Positions 34,475-43,711 of a DNA stretch of 64,000 bases are shown one piece after another. The DNA is from Chryseobacterium sp. T16E-39 (GTDB lineage: Bacteria; Bacteroidota; Bacteroidia; Flavobacteriales; Weeksellaceae), in the NCBI RefSeq assembly GCF_002216065.1, contig NZ_CP022282.1:1116001-1180000 (forward strand), read 5' to 3'. Position numbers and translations under genes: made by a program. The notes beneath the pieces are model-generated. The model was not told the DNA's origin. It worked only from the letters and a program-made list of their open reading frames with translations, and ran no database searches. Within the stretch, counting starts at the first letter, position 1. Each line of letters starts with the position of its first letter.

Positions 34475-34526
34475 TTTCTTTTTATACAATGAATTTCAGC
34501 TACATCATAAGAGTCCCGTGGTTATA

Positions 34527-34566
34527 CCCCAAACTAACCCCTAACCCGAATCTCGAATCCCGCACC
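34527..34566. repeat. Low-complexity spacer element
   Basis: CCCC/CCCGAATCTCGAATCCCGCACC-like wording resembles the right arms of the spacers at 32955-32993 and 38020-38040. No left arm is obvious. Confidence 0.4.
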
Positions 34567-34586
34567 TTTAAAGCAAATCCAATCTC

Positions 34587-35387
34587 CTACTCACCTCTCA
34601 ATTTTTGTTGATATTCCGTTGGCGGAACTCCAATCACCTTTTTAAAGATATTGCTAAAAGAAGAAAGGCTATTATACCCTACCATCATCGCAATCTCGTA
34701 CATATTATATTTTCCTTCAAGCATCAGTTCCAATGAGCGGGTAATTCTTAAAGCACGTAAAAAACGAACGTAATTCATCCCTAAAATTTCTTTAAACTTT
34801 CTCGATAGAGTTCTGGTACTCATTCCAAATTCTTTGGCTGTAGATTCAATAGTCAGGTTCTTTTCAAGATTAGCATGAATGTATTTTGCTACTTTTAATA
34901 AAGTTTCGTCTTCAGGGAAAGGGTGTTGAACAGGGAATGGCAGCTTTTTATCTCTTTTATCCGGAAGAATTCCTTTAAGAGCTTTGAGAAAGTAATATTT
35001 TGAACCATCATTTTTTGTGATTTTCCCATCCCAGTCTTTTGTGTATAAAATCATCTCTCTGAGTAAATGGCTTACAGAATAAATATTAATTTCATCAAAG
35101 AAGCCATTTTCATCGCTGTCTTTTTTAAAGTAAAAATTATATAAATCTACTTTTGGACTTGATGTAAAGATATAATGAGGGATTCCGGCAGGGATCCACA
35201 TAAAGCATCTGGCAGGAAGATACCAGTGTTTAAGTTCTGTAAAAATATGGACAATACCCCCTTCTGCATATACTAGTTGTGCAGAACTGTGATTATGGAT
35301 ATCTGTTTTTATATTTCCGGTGAGAACATGGTATACATAAAATGCTGCATCTTCTTCCTCTACTGCTTTAAAATGACTATCATTCAT
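34587..35387 (-). CDS. AraC-family transcriptional regulator
   Basis: 266 residues. The N-terminal cupin-like sensor spans about 1-110 (HNHSSAQLVYAEGGIVHI, MWIPAGIPHYIF). The C-terminal AraC domain begins near 165 with two helix-turn-helix units (LTIESTAKEFGMSTRTLSRKFKEILGMNYVRFLR and YNMYEIAMMVGYNSLSSFSNIFKKVIGVPPTEYQ). It is transcribed divergently from the TolC-EmrA-EmrB-like genes across a 137-nt gap, so control of that exporter is likely, but the inducer is unknown. Confidence 0.9.
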   Translation of the reverse strand: MNDSHFKAVEEEDAAFYVYHVLTGNIKTDIHNHSSAQLVYAEGGIVHIFTELKHWYLPARCFMWIPAGIPHYIFTSSPKVDLYNFYFKKDSDENGFFDEINIYSVSHLLREMILYTKDWDGKITKNDGSKYYFLKALKGILPDKRDKKLPFPVQHPFPEDETLLKVAKYIHANLEKNLTIESTAKEFGMSTRTLSRKFKEILGMNYVRFLRALRITRSLELMLEGKYNMYEIAMMVGYNSLSSFSNIFKKVIGVPPTEYQQKLRGE

Positions 35388-35475
35388 GAGATAAAGGTAA
35401 CAAGAATATTTTCATTTGGCACAAATGAGCAAATCTTTTTCTCCTTTAACAAATCACGTCCCCATAGAGAGCTCG

Positions 35476-35483
35476 TACCTTTG
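35476..35483 (+). promoter_or_regulatory. Promoter -7 box of the efflux genes
   Basis: TACCTTTG, predicted leader about 38 nt. No good -33 element, consistent with an activator-dependent promoter beside the araC-type gene. Confidence 0.5.
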
Positions 35484-35524
35484 CAATATCAAAATCAATT
35501 TAGCAAAAAAACTTTAATTTATTT

Positions 35525-36862
35525 ATGAAAATGATATTTAGCACACGCAGATATCACTGGATTGCGTTGTGCTTATTATTGATAAGCAGTTCTTTACATT
35601 CACAAGTGATCGATTATCAACATCTCAGTCTTCAGCAAGCGCTAGAACTAGGCTTAAAGAATAATAAAAATATTCTGATCAGTCATCTTAAACAGACCAT
35701 GTCCGAGACCAAGGAAAAAGACCTTAAAATGGAAAAATTACCGGACATCGAATTTCACACCAGCTATACGCAGGTATCTAATCTTTTTCAACATGAAAAT
35801 GGAGTATTTGGCAAAGCCACTAAATATGATGTAATCAACGGAATGTATGATTTTACGCTTTCTGCATCTATTCCAGTGTATATGGGAGGTAGAATTAAAA
35901 ATACCGAAAAAAAAGCATCTATTTCGACTGAGATTTCAACATTACAGACCCATCTTGACGAGAGGGTTCTTAAAATGCAGATCATCACAGCTTTTCTTCA
36001 AATCCATCATTTAAAAGAACAACAGGATCTTATTAATGAAAAAATGAAAGAAGATTCTGTAAATATTAAACAGGTAAAAGCCCTGAAAGCTAATGGTGTC
36101 GTTACTTTTAATGAAGTATTGAGAACTTCTTTGCAGCTTTCCAATCATAAAATGAGCTGGACAGAACTTAATAATGATATCCAAATAGCCGAGCATCAGT
36201 TAAAAACAGTTCTTTTTATTTCTGATACCCAGGAGATGCATGCTGAAACAGAAGATCTCATTTCTGATAATGCAGAGATTCCTTACATCAACGAACTCAC
36301 TGAAACAGCCTTATTAAAAAATGAGACGGTTGAAATCACAAAGAAAAATCTTTCTTTAAAAGAGCTGGATCAGAAAATAGTAAGGGCCAACTACCTTCCG
36401 AAAATCACTGCCAGTGGTGAATATTTTCTTAAATATCCCAATATGATGTTCTTTCCACCTGAGCCTTATGCGTATCGATTAAGCATGGTGGGTGTTAATC
36501 TCACGTATCCTATTGAAAGTCTGTATAAAAATAAATACAAAATGCAGGAAGCAAGGGAAAACATAGCCCTTGCAAGATTACAGATTGATGAGAAAGAAGA
36601 AAGCTTGAAGCACTCTGTTTATGAGGCTTACAAAAAATTTGAAGAAACTGATCAAAAAGTAAAAATAGCTGAAGAAGCTATTATTCAGGCTAAAGAAAAC
36701 TATCGTATTGTTAAAACCAAATATGCCAATAAGCTGAGTCTTATTACAGAGCTTATCGATGCCGACAATACGTATCTGGAAACACAATCCAACCTTATCT
36801 CTGTAAAAATCAACCGACAATTAAAATACTACCAACTTCAATATACCATTGGAAATTTATAA
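35525..36862 (+). CDS. TolC-family outer membrane efflux channel
   Basis: 445 residues. An N-terminal signal peptide (LLLISSSLHSQ) precedes two long helical repeats with the OEP pattern (LSLQQALELGLKNNKNILI near 33; LTYPIESLYKNKYKMQEARENIALARLQI near 328; ESLKHSVYEAYKKFEE). It should form the outer-membrane duct of a tripartite pump with the HlyD-type adaptor 4 nt downstream. Start at 35525 with a second in-frame Met two codons later. Confidence 0.88.
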   Translation: MKMIFSTRRYHWIALCLLLISSSLHSQVIDYQHLSLQQALELGLKNNKNILISHLKQTMSETKEKDLKMEKLPDIEFHTSYTQVSNLFQHENGVFGKATKYDVINGMYDFTLSASIPVYMGGRIKNTEKKASISTEISTLQTHLDERVLKMQIITAFLQIHHLKEQQDLINEKMKEDSVNIKQVKALKANGVVTFNEVLRTSLQLSNHKMSWTELNNDIQIAEHQLKTVLFISDTQEMHAETEDLISDNAEIPYINELTETALLKNETVEITKKNLSLKELDQKIVRANYLPKITASGEYFLKYPNMMFFPPEPYAYRLSMVGVNLTYPIESLYKNKYKMQEARENIALARLQIDEKEESLKHSVYEAYKKFEETDQKVKIAEEAIIQAKENYRIVKTKYANKLSLITELIDADNTYLETQSNLISVKINRQLKYYQLQYTIGNL

Positions 36863-36866
36863 AATT

Positions 36867-37913
36867 ATGACTAAGAAGCAACTGACTAAAAAAGAAGAAA
36901 GAATCAATAAATCGATTACTTTATTAGCCTGGATTCTGATCATAAGCGGAATCACAGGAATGGTAAGTTTTTATCTTTTTTCAAGAAAGAATGTAACAAC
37001 CAATGATGCACAGATCGAGCAATACATCACCCCAGTTTCAAGCAAAGTTTCAGGGTTTATTAAATCAATCCGATTCAATGAAAACCAGTTTGTACGTAAA
37101 GGAGACACCTTAATCATTGTTGACAACCGTGAATTTGTCAACCAGGTAAAAATGGCAGAGGCTAACCTCCATGTCAACTCTGAAAACATTACGACGATTC
37201 AAAGTAGTGTCAATACTAAAGAAAGTGACACCAAAATTATCGATGCAAAAATCGCTTCTTCCAAAATTGATATATGGAGAACAGAACAGGATTATAAAAG
37301 ATATAAAAATCTGGTTGCAGAGGATGCTGCAACTGAACAGCAATTTGAAAATGTAAAAGCATCGTATGATCAGGCGAAAGCTAATCTATTAGCATTAGAA
37401 CAGCAAAAAAATGCCATAAGAGCAGGGGCCAATGAACAAAAAACAAAAGTAGCACCAGCTAAAAGCCAGATCCAGCAAAGTTCTGCAAATCTTAATAATG
37501 CAAGACTATTTTTATCATATACCGTAATTACCGCACCCTACGATGGATGGGTTGGAAAAAAAACTATTCAGGAAGGACAGTTAATTAAAGAAGGACAAGC
37601 TTTGGTTCAAATTGTCAGTAAGGAAAAATGGATTATTGCCAATTATAAAGAAACCCAATTAGGACAGATTGATCAAAAACAAGAAGTCATTATTGAAGCA
37701 GACGCATTTCCTGACACTGAATTCAAAGGAAAAATAGTTTCTGTATCTCCAGCATCAGGTTCTCAGTTTTCACTGGTTAAACCAGACAATGCTACCGGAA
37801 ACTTTGTAAAAATAGAGCAAAGATTCCCTGTAAGAATCATTTTAGACAATAATAAAGACAATGAAAAGCTTCTTTCCGGAATGAATGTTCTGGTAAGTGC
37901 TAAAAAGCTGTAG
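36867..37913 (+). CDS. HlyD/EmrA-family periplasmic adaptor
   Basis: About 348 residues starting MTKKQLTKKEER, 4 nt after the TolC-type gene. A longer in-frame start lies within that gene and is not needed. One N-terminal membrane helix (about 20-40) is followed by the lipoyl half-motif (TNDAQIEQYITPVSSKVSGFIKSI), a long coiled-coil hairpin (about 90-200) and the beta-barrel region with the second half-motif (VITAPYDGWVGKKTIQEGQLIKEGQALVQIV). This is the EmrA type and it pairs with an MFS pump. Confidence 0.92.
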   Translation: MTKKQLTKKEERINKSITLLAWILIISGITGMVSFYLFSRKNVTTNDAQIEQYITPVSSKVSGFIKSIRFNENQFVRKGDTLIIVDNREFVNQVKMAEANLHVNSENITTIQSSVNTKESDTKIIDAKIASSKIDIWRTEQDYKRYKNLVAEDAATEQQFENVKASYDQAKANLLALEQQKNAIRAGANEQKTKVAPAKSQIQQSSANLNNARLFLSYTVITAPYDGWVGKKTIQEGQLIKEGQALVQIVSKEKWIIANYKETQLGQIDQKQEVIIEADAFPDTEFKGKIVSVSPASGSQFSLVKPDNATGNFVKIEQRFPVRIILDNNKDNEKLLSGMNVLVSAKKL

Positions 37914-38100
37914 AAAGTTGAAAGTTGAGAATTGAAAGTGGAAAGCTGAGGATTAGTTGTGCAATACAAGGTTCAAGTTTTGTTGTTATACGCTGAATAT
38001 AAACTTGAAACATATACCCACACCTCGCACCTCGTATCCCGAAACCCTCAAACCCTCAAACCCTCAAACTCTCAACCCCTACAACCTAATACCTACTCCT
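37914..38100. repeat. Low-complexity repeat spacer between the adaptor and MFS genes
   Basis: Begins with AAAGTTGAAAGTTGAGAATT-like words, has an inverted repeat GTTCAAGTTT ... AAACTTGAAAC across about 20 bases, then CACCTCGCACCTCGTATCCCG, and three tandem copies of CCCTCAAA at 38045-38068 plus a degenerate fourth. No ORF. Confidence 0.7.
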
Positions 38101-38112
38101 TAATTTCAAAAT

Positions 38113-39675
38113 ATGCAACATAATTCAGTTTATTATAAATGGGTACCACAATGGCTTAAGCTGCCTCTTCTTATTCTGGCACTTTTCCCCCACCTGATGT
38201 TACTGTCTATTCTCCATTCCAATAGCGCTTTTACCGCTTCTTTTATGGATGTAGATCCGGATGACATCCAATACTTATTGATTTTGATGTATGGGACATT
38301 TGTGGTAACCCTTTTAGTTTTACAGAGATTTATGGCCTATTTCAGTGTTAAATATTATATTTTACTGATGTCATCCATTTCTGTTATTATCCTCTATATC
38401 TTATCCGTCACCAATGACTATCATATCGTGCTTGTTATCCGGTTTCTGGAAGGGATATTCGGGTTACTGGAAGGTGCCATTTTTTTACCACTTATCATTT
38501 CAGAATTAAAAACGGTACATGCCAAAGTGATTGCCTACCTTTTCATGTACACCATCATGCTGACCGGAGGAACAGTAACTACCTCATTGCTGAAATCAAG
38601 CATTCAGGATTATGATTTCCAGCATATGATCTTAATGATTGTATACTTTCATATTTTTGTCTTAATTATTGGAATTGCCTTATTCAATAAAAACAGATTT
38701 TTTCCTAAAAAGCCGTTATATCAGCTTGATATCACCAGTTGGTTTTTATTATGGACCTGCTTACAGTCAGGAGCTTATGCTATTATTTACGGAAAACGAC
38801 TTATGTGGTTTGAATCCCAGACTATTATTTTATGCTTATTTACATTTTTAATATCCGGAGGATTATTTATTTTAAAACAAAAAAACTCCAAGCGACCCAT
38901 TTTCCATTTTGAAGTTTTTCATTCTAAAAATATAATTGCAGGAATGATCCTGTTTTTTATTTTTTATCTCATCCGTTCAGCGTTAAACAATGTTTACAGC
39001 ATTATGGCTACTGTATGGAAATGGCCGTGGGACTACATTGTAGATGTTCAGTACTGGAATGTTGCCGGTACACTTATTGGGGTATTGTTATCAGGAATCT
39101 GTTTAATGAAAGGTGTCTCTTCAAGAATTGTATTTTTTACCGGATTTCTATTACTTGCGATCGATTGCGCCTGGTTTACCTATACCTTTTATCCGGATAC
39201 TACCCTATCTACGGTCTGCCCGCCACTATTTCTGCAGGGGATAGCACAAGGATTATTATTTACACCACTTGTGTTCTTTTTAATCGCAGGGCTGCCTGAA
39301 GACTACGTGGCTAATGGTACCGCAATGGGAACAACCACCCGATTCTGGACAACAGCAATTGGATACGCCTTAATGCAGAATTTAATGCTTTTTTTAACGT
39401 TAAAACATTCTGATACGCTAAGCTACAATATGACTGATACCAATCCCATTTTCTATTCCCAGTGGAATCAGATCTTTGGAGCTAATATGTCTAAACTACC
39501 TGTTAATGAATCATTATCATTAACAGCCAGTGCTTTTAAAGCGAAAATTACCTCACAGGCTATTTTACTTTCAAATATGGAAATATTCACAGGGCTGTTC
39601 TGGCTCGCATTTATTACTGCTTTGCTCCTTTTATTATATCATCCTGCTAAAATTGCGATCAGAAATATCATGTGA
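38113..39675 (+). CDS. MFS drug-efflux permease (EmrB/DHA2-like)
   Basis: 520 residues with about 14 hydrophobic segments from LPLLILALFPHLML near 16 to IFTGLFWLAFITALLLLLYH at the C-terminus. A conserved acidic patch (DVDPDDIQY near 45-53) precedes helix 2, and LEGIFGLLEGAIFLPLII near 116 corresponds to the signature helix 4. Together with the TolC and EmrA-type genes it would form a tripartite exporter. It is separated from the adaptor by a repeat spacer, so transcription may be attenuated between them. Confidence 0.85.
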   Translation: MQHNSVYYKWVPQWLKLPLLILALFPHLMLLSILHSNSAFTASFMDVDPDDIQYLLILMYGTFVVTLLVLQRFMAYFSVKYYILLMSSISVIILYILSVTNDYHIVLVIRFLEGIFGLLEGAIFLPLIISELKTVHAKVIAYLFMYTIMLTGGTVTTSLLKSSIQDYDFQHMILMIVYFHIFVLIIGIALFNKNRFFPKKPLYQLDITSWFLLWTCLQSGAYAIIYGKRLMWFESQTIILCLFTFLISGGLFILKQKNSKRPIFHFEVFHSKNIIAGMILFFIFYLIRSALNNVYSIMATVWKWPWDYIVDVQYWNVAGTLIGVLLSGICLMKGVSSRIVFFTGFLLLAIDCAWFTYTFYPDTTLSTVCPPLFLQGIAQGLLFTPLVFFLIAGLPEDYVANGTAMGTTTRFWTTAIGYALMQNLMLFLTLKHSDTLSYNMTDTNPIFYSQWNQIFGANMSKLPVNESLSLTASAFKAKITSQAILLSNMEIFTGLFWLAFITALLLLLYHPAKIAIRNIM

Positions 39676-39720
39676 AATTTTTAGGCAAAAAATTTGCATT
39701 GCTTTCTCAAATTTGAAGGC

Positions 39721-41082
39721 ATGGATATCCAGGAAATAGTGTCAAATCAGAAAGCATTTTTCAAAACCCAAAAAACTAAAAATATAAAGTTTAGAAAAAT
39801 GTATCTTGAAAAGCTGAAAGAGCTGATTACTAAAAATGAAGAGCTCTTATACAAAGCAATTGAGCAGGATTTTGGCAAATCAAGGTTCGATACTTTTACT
39901 ACAGAAATTTCTTTTGTTTTAAAGGATATAGAGTATTATATAAAGAATCTGAAAAGTCTTTCAAAGCCTAAAAAAGTATCTACCAATCTTGCTAATCAAA
40001 TTGGAAGAAGTCTTATTTATCCAGAGCCCTTAGGCTGTGTCCTTGTCATTGGAGCATGGAACTATCCTTATCAGTTATCTCTTTCTCCCCTCATTGCTGC
40101 TTTAGCAGCAGGCAACTGCAGTATTCTTAAGCCAAGTGAAATTGCTGAAAACACGATGAGAGCGATGTCACAGATCATCAATGAAAATTTCCCTCCCGAA
40201 TATATTTACGTGTATGAAGGAGGAATTGAGGAAACAACCGATCTTCTAAAATTGAAATTTGACAAAATATTTTTTACCGGGAGCACTAAGGTTGGTAAAA
40301 TCATTTACAAAGCTGCTGCAGAAAATTTAACTCCAGTGACATTAGAACTAGGAGGAAAGTCACCCGTAATTGTCACTAAAGAGGCCAATCTTGAAGTTTC
40401 AGCTAAAAGAATCATCTGGGGAAAATTTTTAAATGCCGGACAAACCTGCGTAGCACCGGATTATCTTTTAGTAGAAGAATCAGTTCAGGAACAATTCCTG
40501 GAAATGCTAAGAAAATATATTAAGGAGTTTAAATATGAACCGGATTCCCAACAATACACAAGGATTATAAACAAAAAGAATTTTCAACGTCTTGTACAAC
40601 TTATCAATAAAGATAACATTTACTTCGGGGGCAATTACAATGAAGATAAGCTTTACATAGAACCCACAATCTTAACGAATGTAAACTGGCAGGATGATGT
40701 TATGCAGGAAGAAATCTTTGGACCTATTCTACCGGTCATTTCTTTTAGTAGCTTTAATCAAACCATGAATGTCATCAGTGAGCTGGAAAAGCCACTTGCT
40801 GCTTATCTGTTCAGTAATAATTCCGAAGAAAAAGAAATATTCAAACAAAAGATCTCTTTTGGAGGCGGTTGTATAAATGATGTAATCATGCATTTAAGCA
40901 ACGACAACCTACCTTTTGGTGGTGTTGGAAACTCTGGTATGGGTAATTATCATGGCCGGTACGGATTTGAGACTTTTTCCCATCTGAAATCTGTCCTTGA
41001 AAAAGTAACCTGGGGCGAACCCGATATTAAATATCCTCCTTATTCTGAAAAAAAACTGAACTGGATTAAGAAACTTCTATAA
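39721..41082 (+). CDS. Aldehyde dehydrogenase
   Basis: About 453 residues from MDIQEIVSNQK; an upstream Met at 39694 is poorer. Catalytic Cys is residue 243 in GQTCVAPDY and the activating Glu is residue 209 in ELGGKSP. The class 3-like form (short, no N-terminal extension, INDVIMHLSNDNLPFGGVGNSGMG near 380) suggests oxidation of medium- or long-chain or aromatic aldehydes. It follows the MFS gene after 45 nt and could be read through from it. It ends in a good terminator. Confidence 0.92.
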   Translation: MDIQEIVSNQKAFFKTQKTKNIKFRKMYLEKLKELITKNEELLYKAIEQDFGKSRFDTFTTEISFVLKDIEYYIKNLKSLSKPKKVSTNLANQIGRSLIYPEPLGCVLVIGAWNYPYQLSLSPLIAALAAGNCSILKPSEIAENTMRAMSQIINENFPPEYIYVYEGGIEETTDLLKLKFDKIFFTGSTKVGKIIYKAAAENLTPVTLELGGKSPVIVTKEANLEVSAKRIIWGKFLNAGQTCVAPDYLLVEESVQEQFLEMLRKYIKEFKYEPDSQQYTRIINKKNFQRLVQLINKDNIYFGGNYNEDKLYIEPTILTNVNWQDDVMQEEIFGPILPVISFSSFNQTMNVISELEKPLAAYLFSNNSEEKEIFKQKISFGGGCINDVIMHLSNDNLPFGGVGNSGMGNYHGRYGFETFSHLKSVLEKVTWGEPDIKYPPYSEKKLNWIKKLL

Positions 41083-41109
41083 AAAAACCGAGAATAGCTC
41101 TCGGTTTTT
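41082..41109. terminator. Bidirectional terminator between aldehyde dehydrogenase and thioredoxin-like gene
   Basis: AACCGAGA/TCTCGGTT stem in A and T tracts, 5-base loop, between convergent genes. Confidence 0.88.
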
Positions 41110-41113
41110 TCTT

Positions 41114-41680
41114 TTATGATTTAGGAGTCCATTCATTGAAAAAGGTCTTCACTTTTTCAAGACTATATCCCTTATCTTGTTCCAAAACATCACTTTTTTG
41201 GACATGGATCATTTTACCATTTTTATCTAAAACAATAAATACGGGATATCCAAATTTATCTCCCGGATTACCATATTGAGCAAAAACTTTTTCGTTCTTA
41301 TTATCTGGAGAGAAATTGAGATGATAATACAAATAATTTTTATCTACGATATTCTTTAATTCAGGTGTCGTTTGTACAAACTGATTAAAACGCAAACACC
41401 AGATACACCAGTTTCCACCGGCCTGTATCATAATATTTTTATTTTCTTTTTTTGCCTGGGCAATCAGTTGGTCTATATCTTTTTGAGCATCTGCTTTTGG
41501 ATTATAAGGCTTTGGTAATTTAGCCTTTTCTTCAGCTGCTTTTTTCTTAGCATCAAGTTCTGCATGGTCAGTCTTTACCAACAACGCTTTATCTCTCGAA
41601 CTTTCAGGTTTTATTTTTGTTTCCTGAGAAAAAACAAAAGTACTTACAATCAGGAAAGCTGTTATTGACAATTTTTTCAT
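41114..41680 (-). CDS. Exported thioredoxin-like protein
   Basis: 188 residues. A signal peptide (KLSITAFLIVSTFVFSQ) is followed by a charged Lys/Ala-rich segment and a thioredoxin fold with the active-site motif NWCIWC near 92-97. The cis-Pro equivalent is in GYPVFIVLDKNGK near 146. Relatives in the DsbD-gamma/thioredoxin_7 group act in periplasmic reduction. It is divergent from the acyltransferase gene and has the promoter box TATTTTTG at 41722-41715. Confidence 0.87.
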   Translation of the reverse strand: MKKLSITAFLIVSTFVFSQETKIKPESSRDKALLVKTDHAELDAKKKAAEEKAKLPKPYNPKADAQKDIDQLIAQAKKENKNIMIQAGGNWCIWCLRFNQFVQTTPELKNIVDKNYLYYHLNFSPDNKNEKVFAQYGNPGDKFGYPVFIVLDKNGKMIHVQKSDVLEQDKGYSLEKVKTFFNEWTPKS

Positions 41681-41714
41681 AATATAAAAGTAAAAAATTA
41701 ATACTTATTGCAAG

Positions 41715-41722
41715 CAAAAATA
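41715..41722 (-). promoter_or_regulatory. Promoter -7 box of the thioredoxin-like gene
   Basis: TATTTTTG on the minus strand, predicted leader about 31 nt. Confidence 0.55.
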
Positions 41723-41743
41723 CAACCATATTTTTATTATCAC

Positions 41744-41751
41744 TAAATTTG
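41744..41751 (+). promoter_or_regulatory. Promoter -7 box of the acyltransferase gene
   Basis: TAAATTTG ends 8 nt before the ATG, so the predicted leader is about 5 nt. Confidence 0.55.
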
Positions 41752-41759
41752 CCTGTTTT

Positions 41760-42644
41760 ATGAATTTCCTGATCAAGATATTATACCTGATTTCTAAGCT
41801 CCCGTTAAAAGTATTATATATTTTTTCGGATATTATATTCTTTTTAAACTATAACATTGTGGGTTATAGAAAAAAAGTAATTACCCAGAACTTGACCAAT
41901 TCATTTCCTGAAAAGTCGGAAAAAGAAATCGCTGAAATACGAAAAAAATTCTATCTCAACTTCTCAGATTATCTTGTTGAGACTGTAAAATCCTTTAGTA
42001 TTTCAGAAACGGAATCAAGAGTAAGAATGCAGCATATTAATCAGGAAGTATTTCACGAAGCCAAAGCGGAAGGAAAAAACATCATTCTTCTGGCTGGCCA
42101 TGTATTCAACTGGGAATGGATCAATGCACTTGCAAAAATTATCCCACAAGATCACTGCCATCCTGTTTACAGAAAAGTCAATAGTGATTTTTGGGAGAAT
42201 CAGATGAAAAAGGTTCGGAATAAGTTTGGTAATGAAGCTCTGGAAGCCAATGAAGTTATCCTCAATATTTTCAGATCTAAAAATGATGGAAGCTCAGCCT
42301 ATATGTTTGTGGCAGATCAGACCCCTCACTTTGCTCATGTGACCTACGGATTGAACTTTCTTAATCAACGTACACCAGTTTTTGTAGGCTATGATAGGCT
42401 TGCTACAAGGATGGACCTGGCATTCATCTACTGTGAAATGAAAAAAGTTAAACGAGGCTTTTATCAAGTTAATTATCATAGAATTTATCCTGACGGAGAA
42501 AAATTTGTTGAACATGAAGTGGTAAAAAAGTTTCATAAACTATTGGAGAACACATTACATAAACGTCCCGATAATTATCTTTGGTCCCATAGAAAATGGA
42601 AATATCAGGATTCTATTAAAAATTTTGATTCAGAAAAAATATAG
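41760..42644 (+). CDS. Lipid A-type lysophospholipid acyltransferase (LpxL/HtrB family)
   Basis: 294 residues. An N-terminal hydrophobic stretch (LYLISKLPLKVLYIFSDIIFF) anchors it in the inner membrane. The HX4E catalytic motif is GHVFNWEW with His near residue 114, followed by PVYRKVNSDFWE and the VADQTPHF segment. The C-terminal YLWSHRKWK is typical of the family. It transfers an acyl chain from acyl-ACP to lipid A or a related lipid. It starts 6 nt before the glycosyltransferase gene follows, suggesting one envelope-lipid operon. Confidence 0.9.
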   Translation: MNFLIKILYLISKLPLKVLYIFSDIIFFLNYNIVGYRKKVITQNLTNSFPEKSEKEIAEIRKKFYLNFSDYLVETVKSFSISETESRVRMQHINQEVFHEAKAEGKNIILLAGHVFNWEWINALAKIIPQDHCHPVYRKVNSDFWENQMKKVRNKFGNEALEANEVILNIFRSKNDGSSAYMFVADQTPHFAHVTYGLNFLNQRTPVFVGYDRLATRMDLAFIYCEMKKVKRGFYQVNYHRIYPDGEKFVEHEVVKKFHKLLENTLHKRPDNYLWSHRKWKYQDSIKNFDSEKI

Positions 42645-42649
42645 ATTGA

Positions 42650-43627
42650 ATGTCAAAAAAATTAGCGGTTGTCATCTTAAACTGGAATGGTAAAAACTGG
42701 CTTGAAAAATTTCTACCCAGTGTTGTCCAATTTTCTTCCGATGCAGATATTTATGTCATTGACAATCTTTCTACCGATGATTCAATAGACTATATAACGA
42801 CTTCTTTTCCCACAGTTACAATCGTTAGAAATAATAAAAATTATGGTTTTGCAGGTGGATATAATGAAGGCCTGAAGCATATTCAAAGTGAATATTACTG
42901 TTTATTAAACTCAGATGTAGAAGTAACAGAAAACTGGATCAATCCTGTTCTCGGCCTCTTTGAAAGAAACCCAGACATTGCAGCTATTCAACCTAAAATC
43001 CTGTCTTATAACAATAAGAAGTATTTTGAATTTGCGGGTGCGGGAGGCGGTTTAATTGACAATCTTGGATATCCTTACTGCAGAGGACGTATTTTTGATG
43101 ATGTAGAAGAAGATAAAGGTCAATATGATGATGAGACAGAAATTTTCTGGGCTTCAGGGTGTTGCTTTTTTATCCGTTCAAAAAATTTCTGGGAACAGAA
43201 AGGATTTGATGAAAGATTCTTTGCCCATCAGGAAGAAATAGACCTTTGCTGGAGATTAATTAATACCGGAAAGAAAATATATTACACAGGAAAATCAACA
43301 GTTTATCATGTTGGGGGTGGTACTTTAAATAAACAAAGTGCTCAAAAAACGTATTTAAATATCAGAAATAACCTTTCTATGATGCTTAAAAATTTACCTT
43401 TTCCCAATTTGATCGGACTTATTTTTTTCAGACTCTGTCTAGATGGTATTGCCGGAATCTACTTTGGTTTAAAAAATGGGTTTCCTCATTTATGGGCGGT
43501 TGTAAGGGCACACTTTGGCTTTTATGCGCAACTTCCTGAAACATGGAAACGCAGACAAAAGCACCAAAAAATAAATTTCTACCAAAGCAAATGGCTTATA
43601 TTTAAGCACTTTTTAGGGAATAAATAG
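42650..43627 (+). CDS. Family 2 glycosyltransferase
   Basis: 325 residues. GT-A fold with VVILNWNGKNWLEKFLPSVV at the start, the nucleotide-sugar Asp motif YCLLNSDVEVTENW near 82-95 as DXD, and a later DERFFAHQEEIDLCWRL acceptor motif near 196-212. This looks like rhamnosyltransferase-type GT2 enzymes. A C-terminal amphipathic region may tether it to the membrane. It begins 5 nt after the acyltransferase gene, so a role in lipid-linked glycan or LPS assembly is reasonable. Confidence 0.88.
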   Translation: MSKKLAVVILNWNGKNWLEKFLPSVVQFSSDADIYVIDNLSTDDSIDYITTSFPTVTIVRNNKNYGFAGGYNEGLKHIQSEYYCLLNSDVEVTENWINPVLGLFERNPDIAAIQPKILSYNNKKYFEFAGAGGGLIDNLGYPYCRGRIFDDVEEDKGQYDDETEIFWASGCCFFIRSKNFWEQKGFDERFFAHQEEIDLCWRLINTGKKIYYTGKSTVYHVGGGTLNKQSAQKTYLNIRNNLSMMLKNLPFPNLIGLIFFRLCLDGIAGIYFGLKNGFPHLWAVVRAHFGFYAQLPETWKRRQKHQKINFYQSKWLIFKHFLGNK

Positions 43628-43711
43628 GACTTCATAGCTAAAATTATAAATTTTAAGGATCGCTTATGTTTACTATATTATTAAAATAATTCATACCTTA
43701 CTTTAAAATAC

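Noticed and set aside
38045..38076. Short tandem repeat as a possible CRISPR array
   Set aside because: The unit is 8 bases with no spacers, and no cas genes are in the window.
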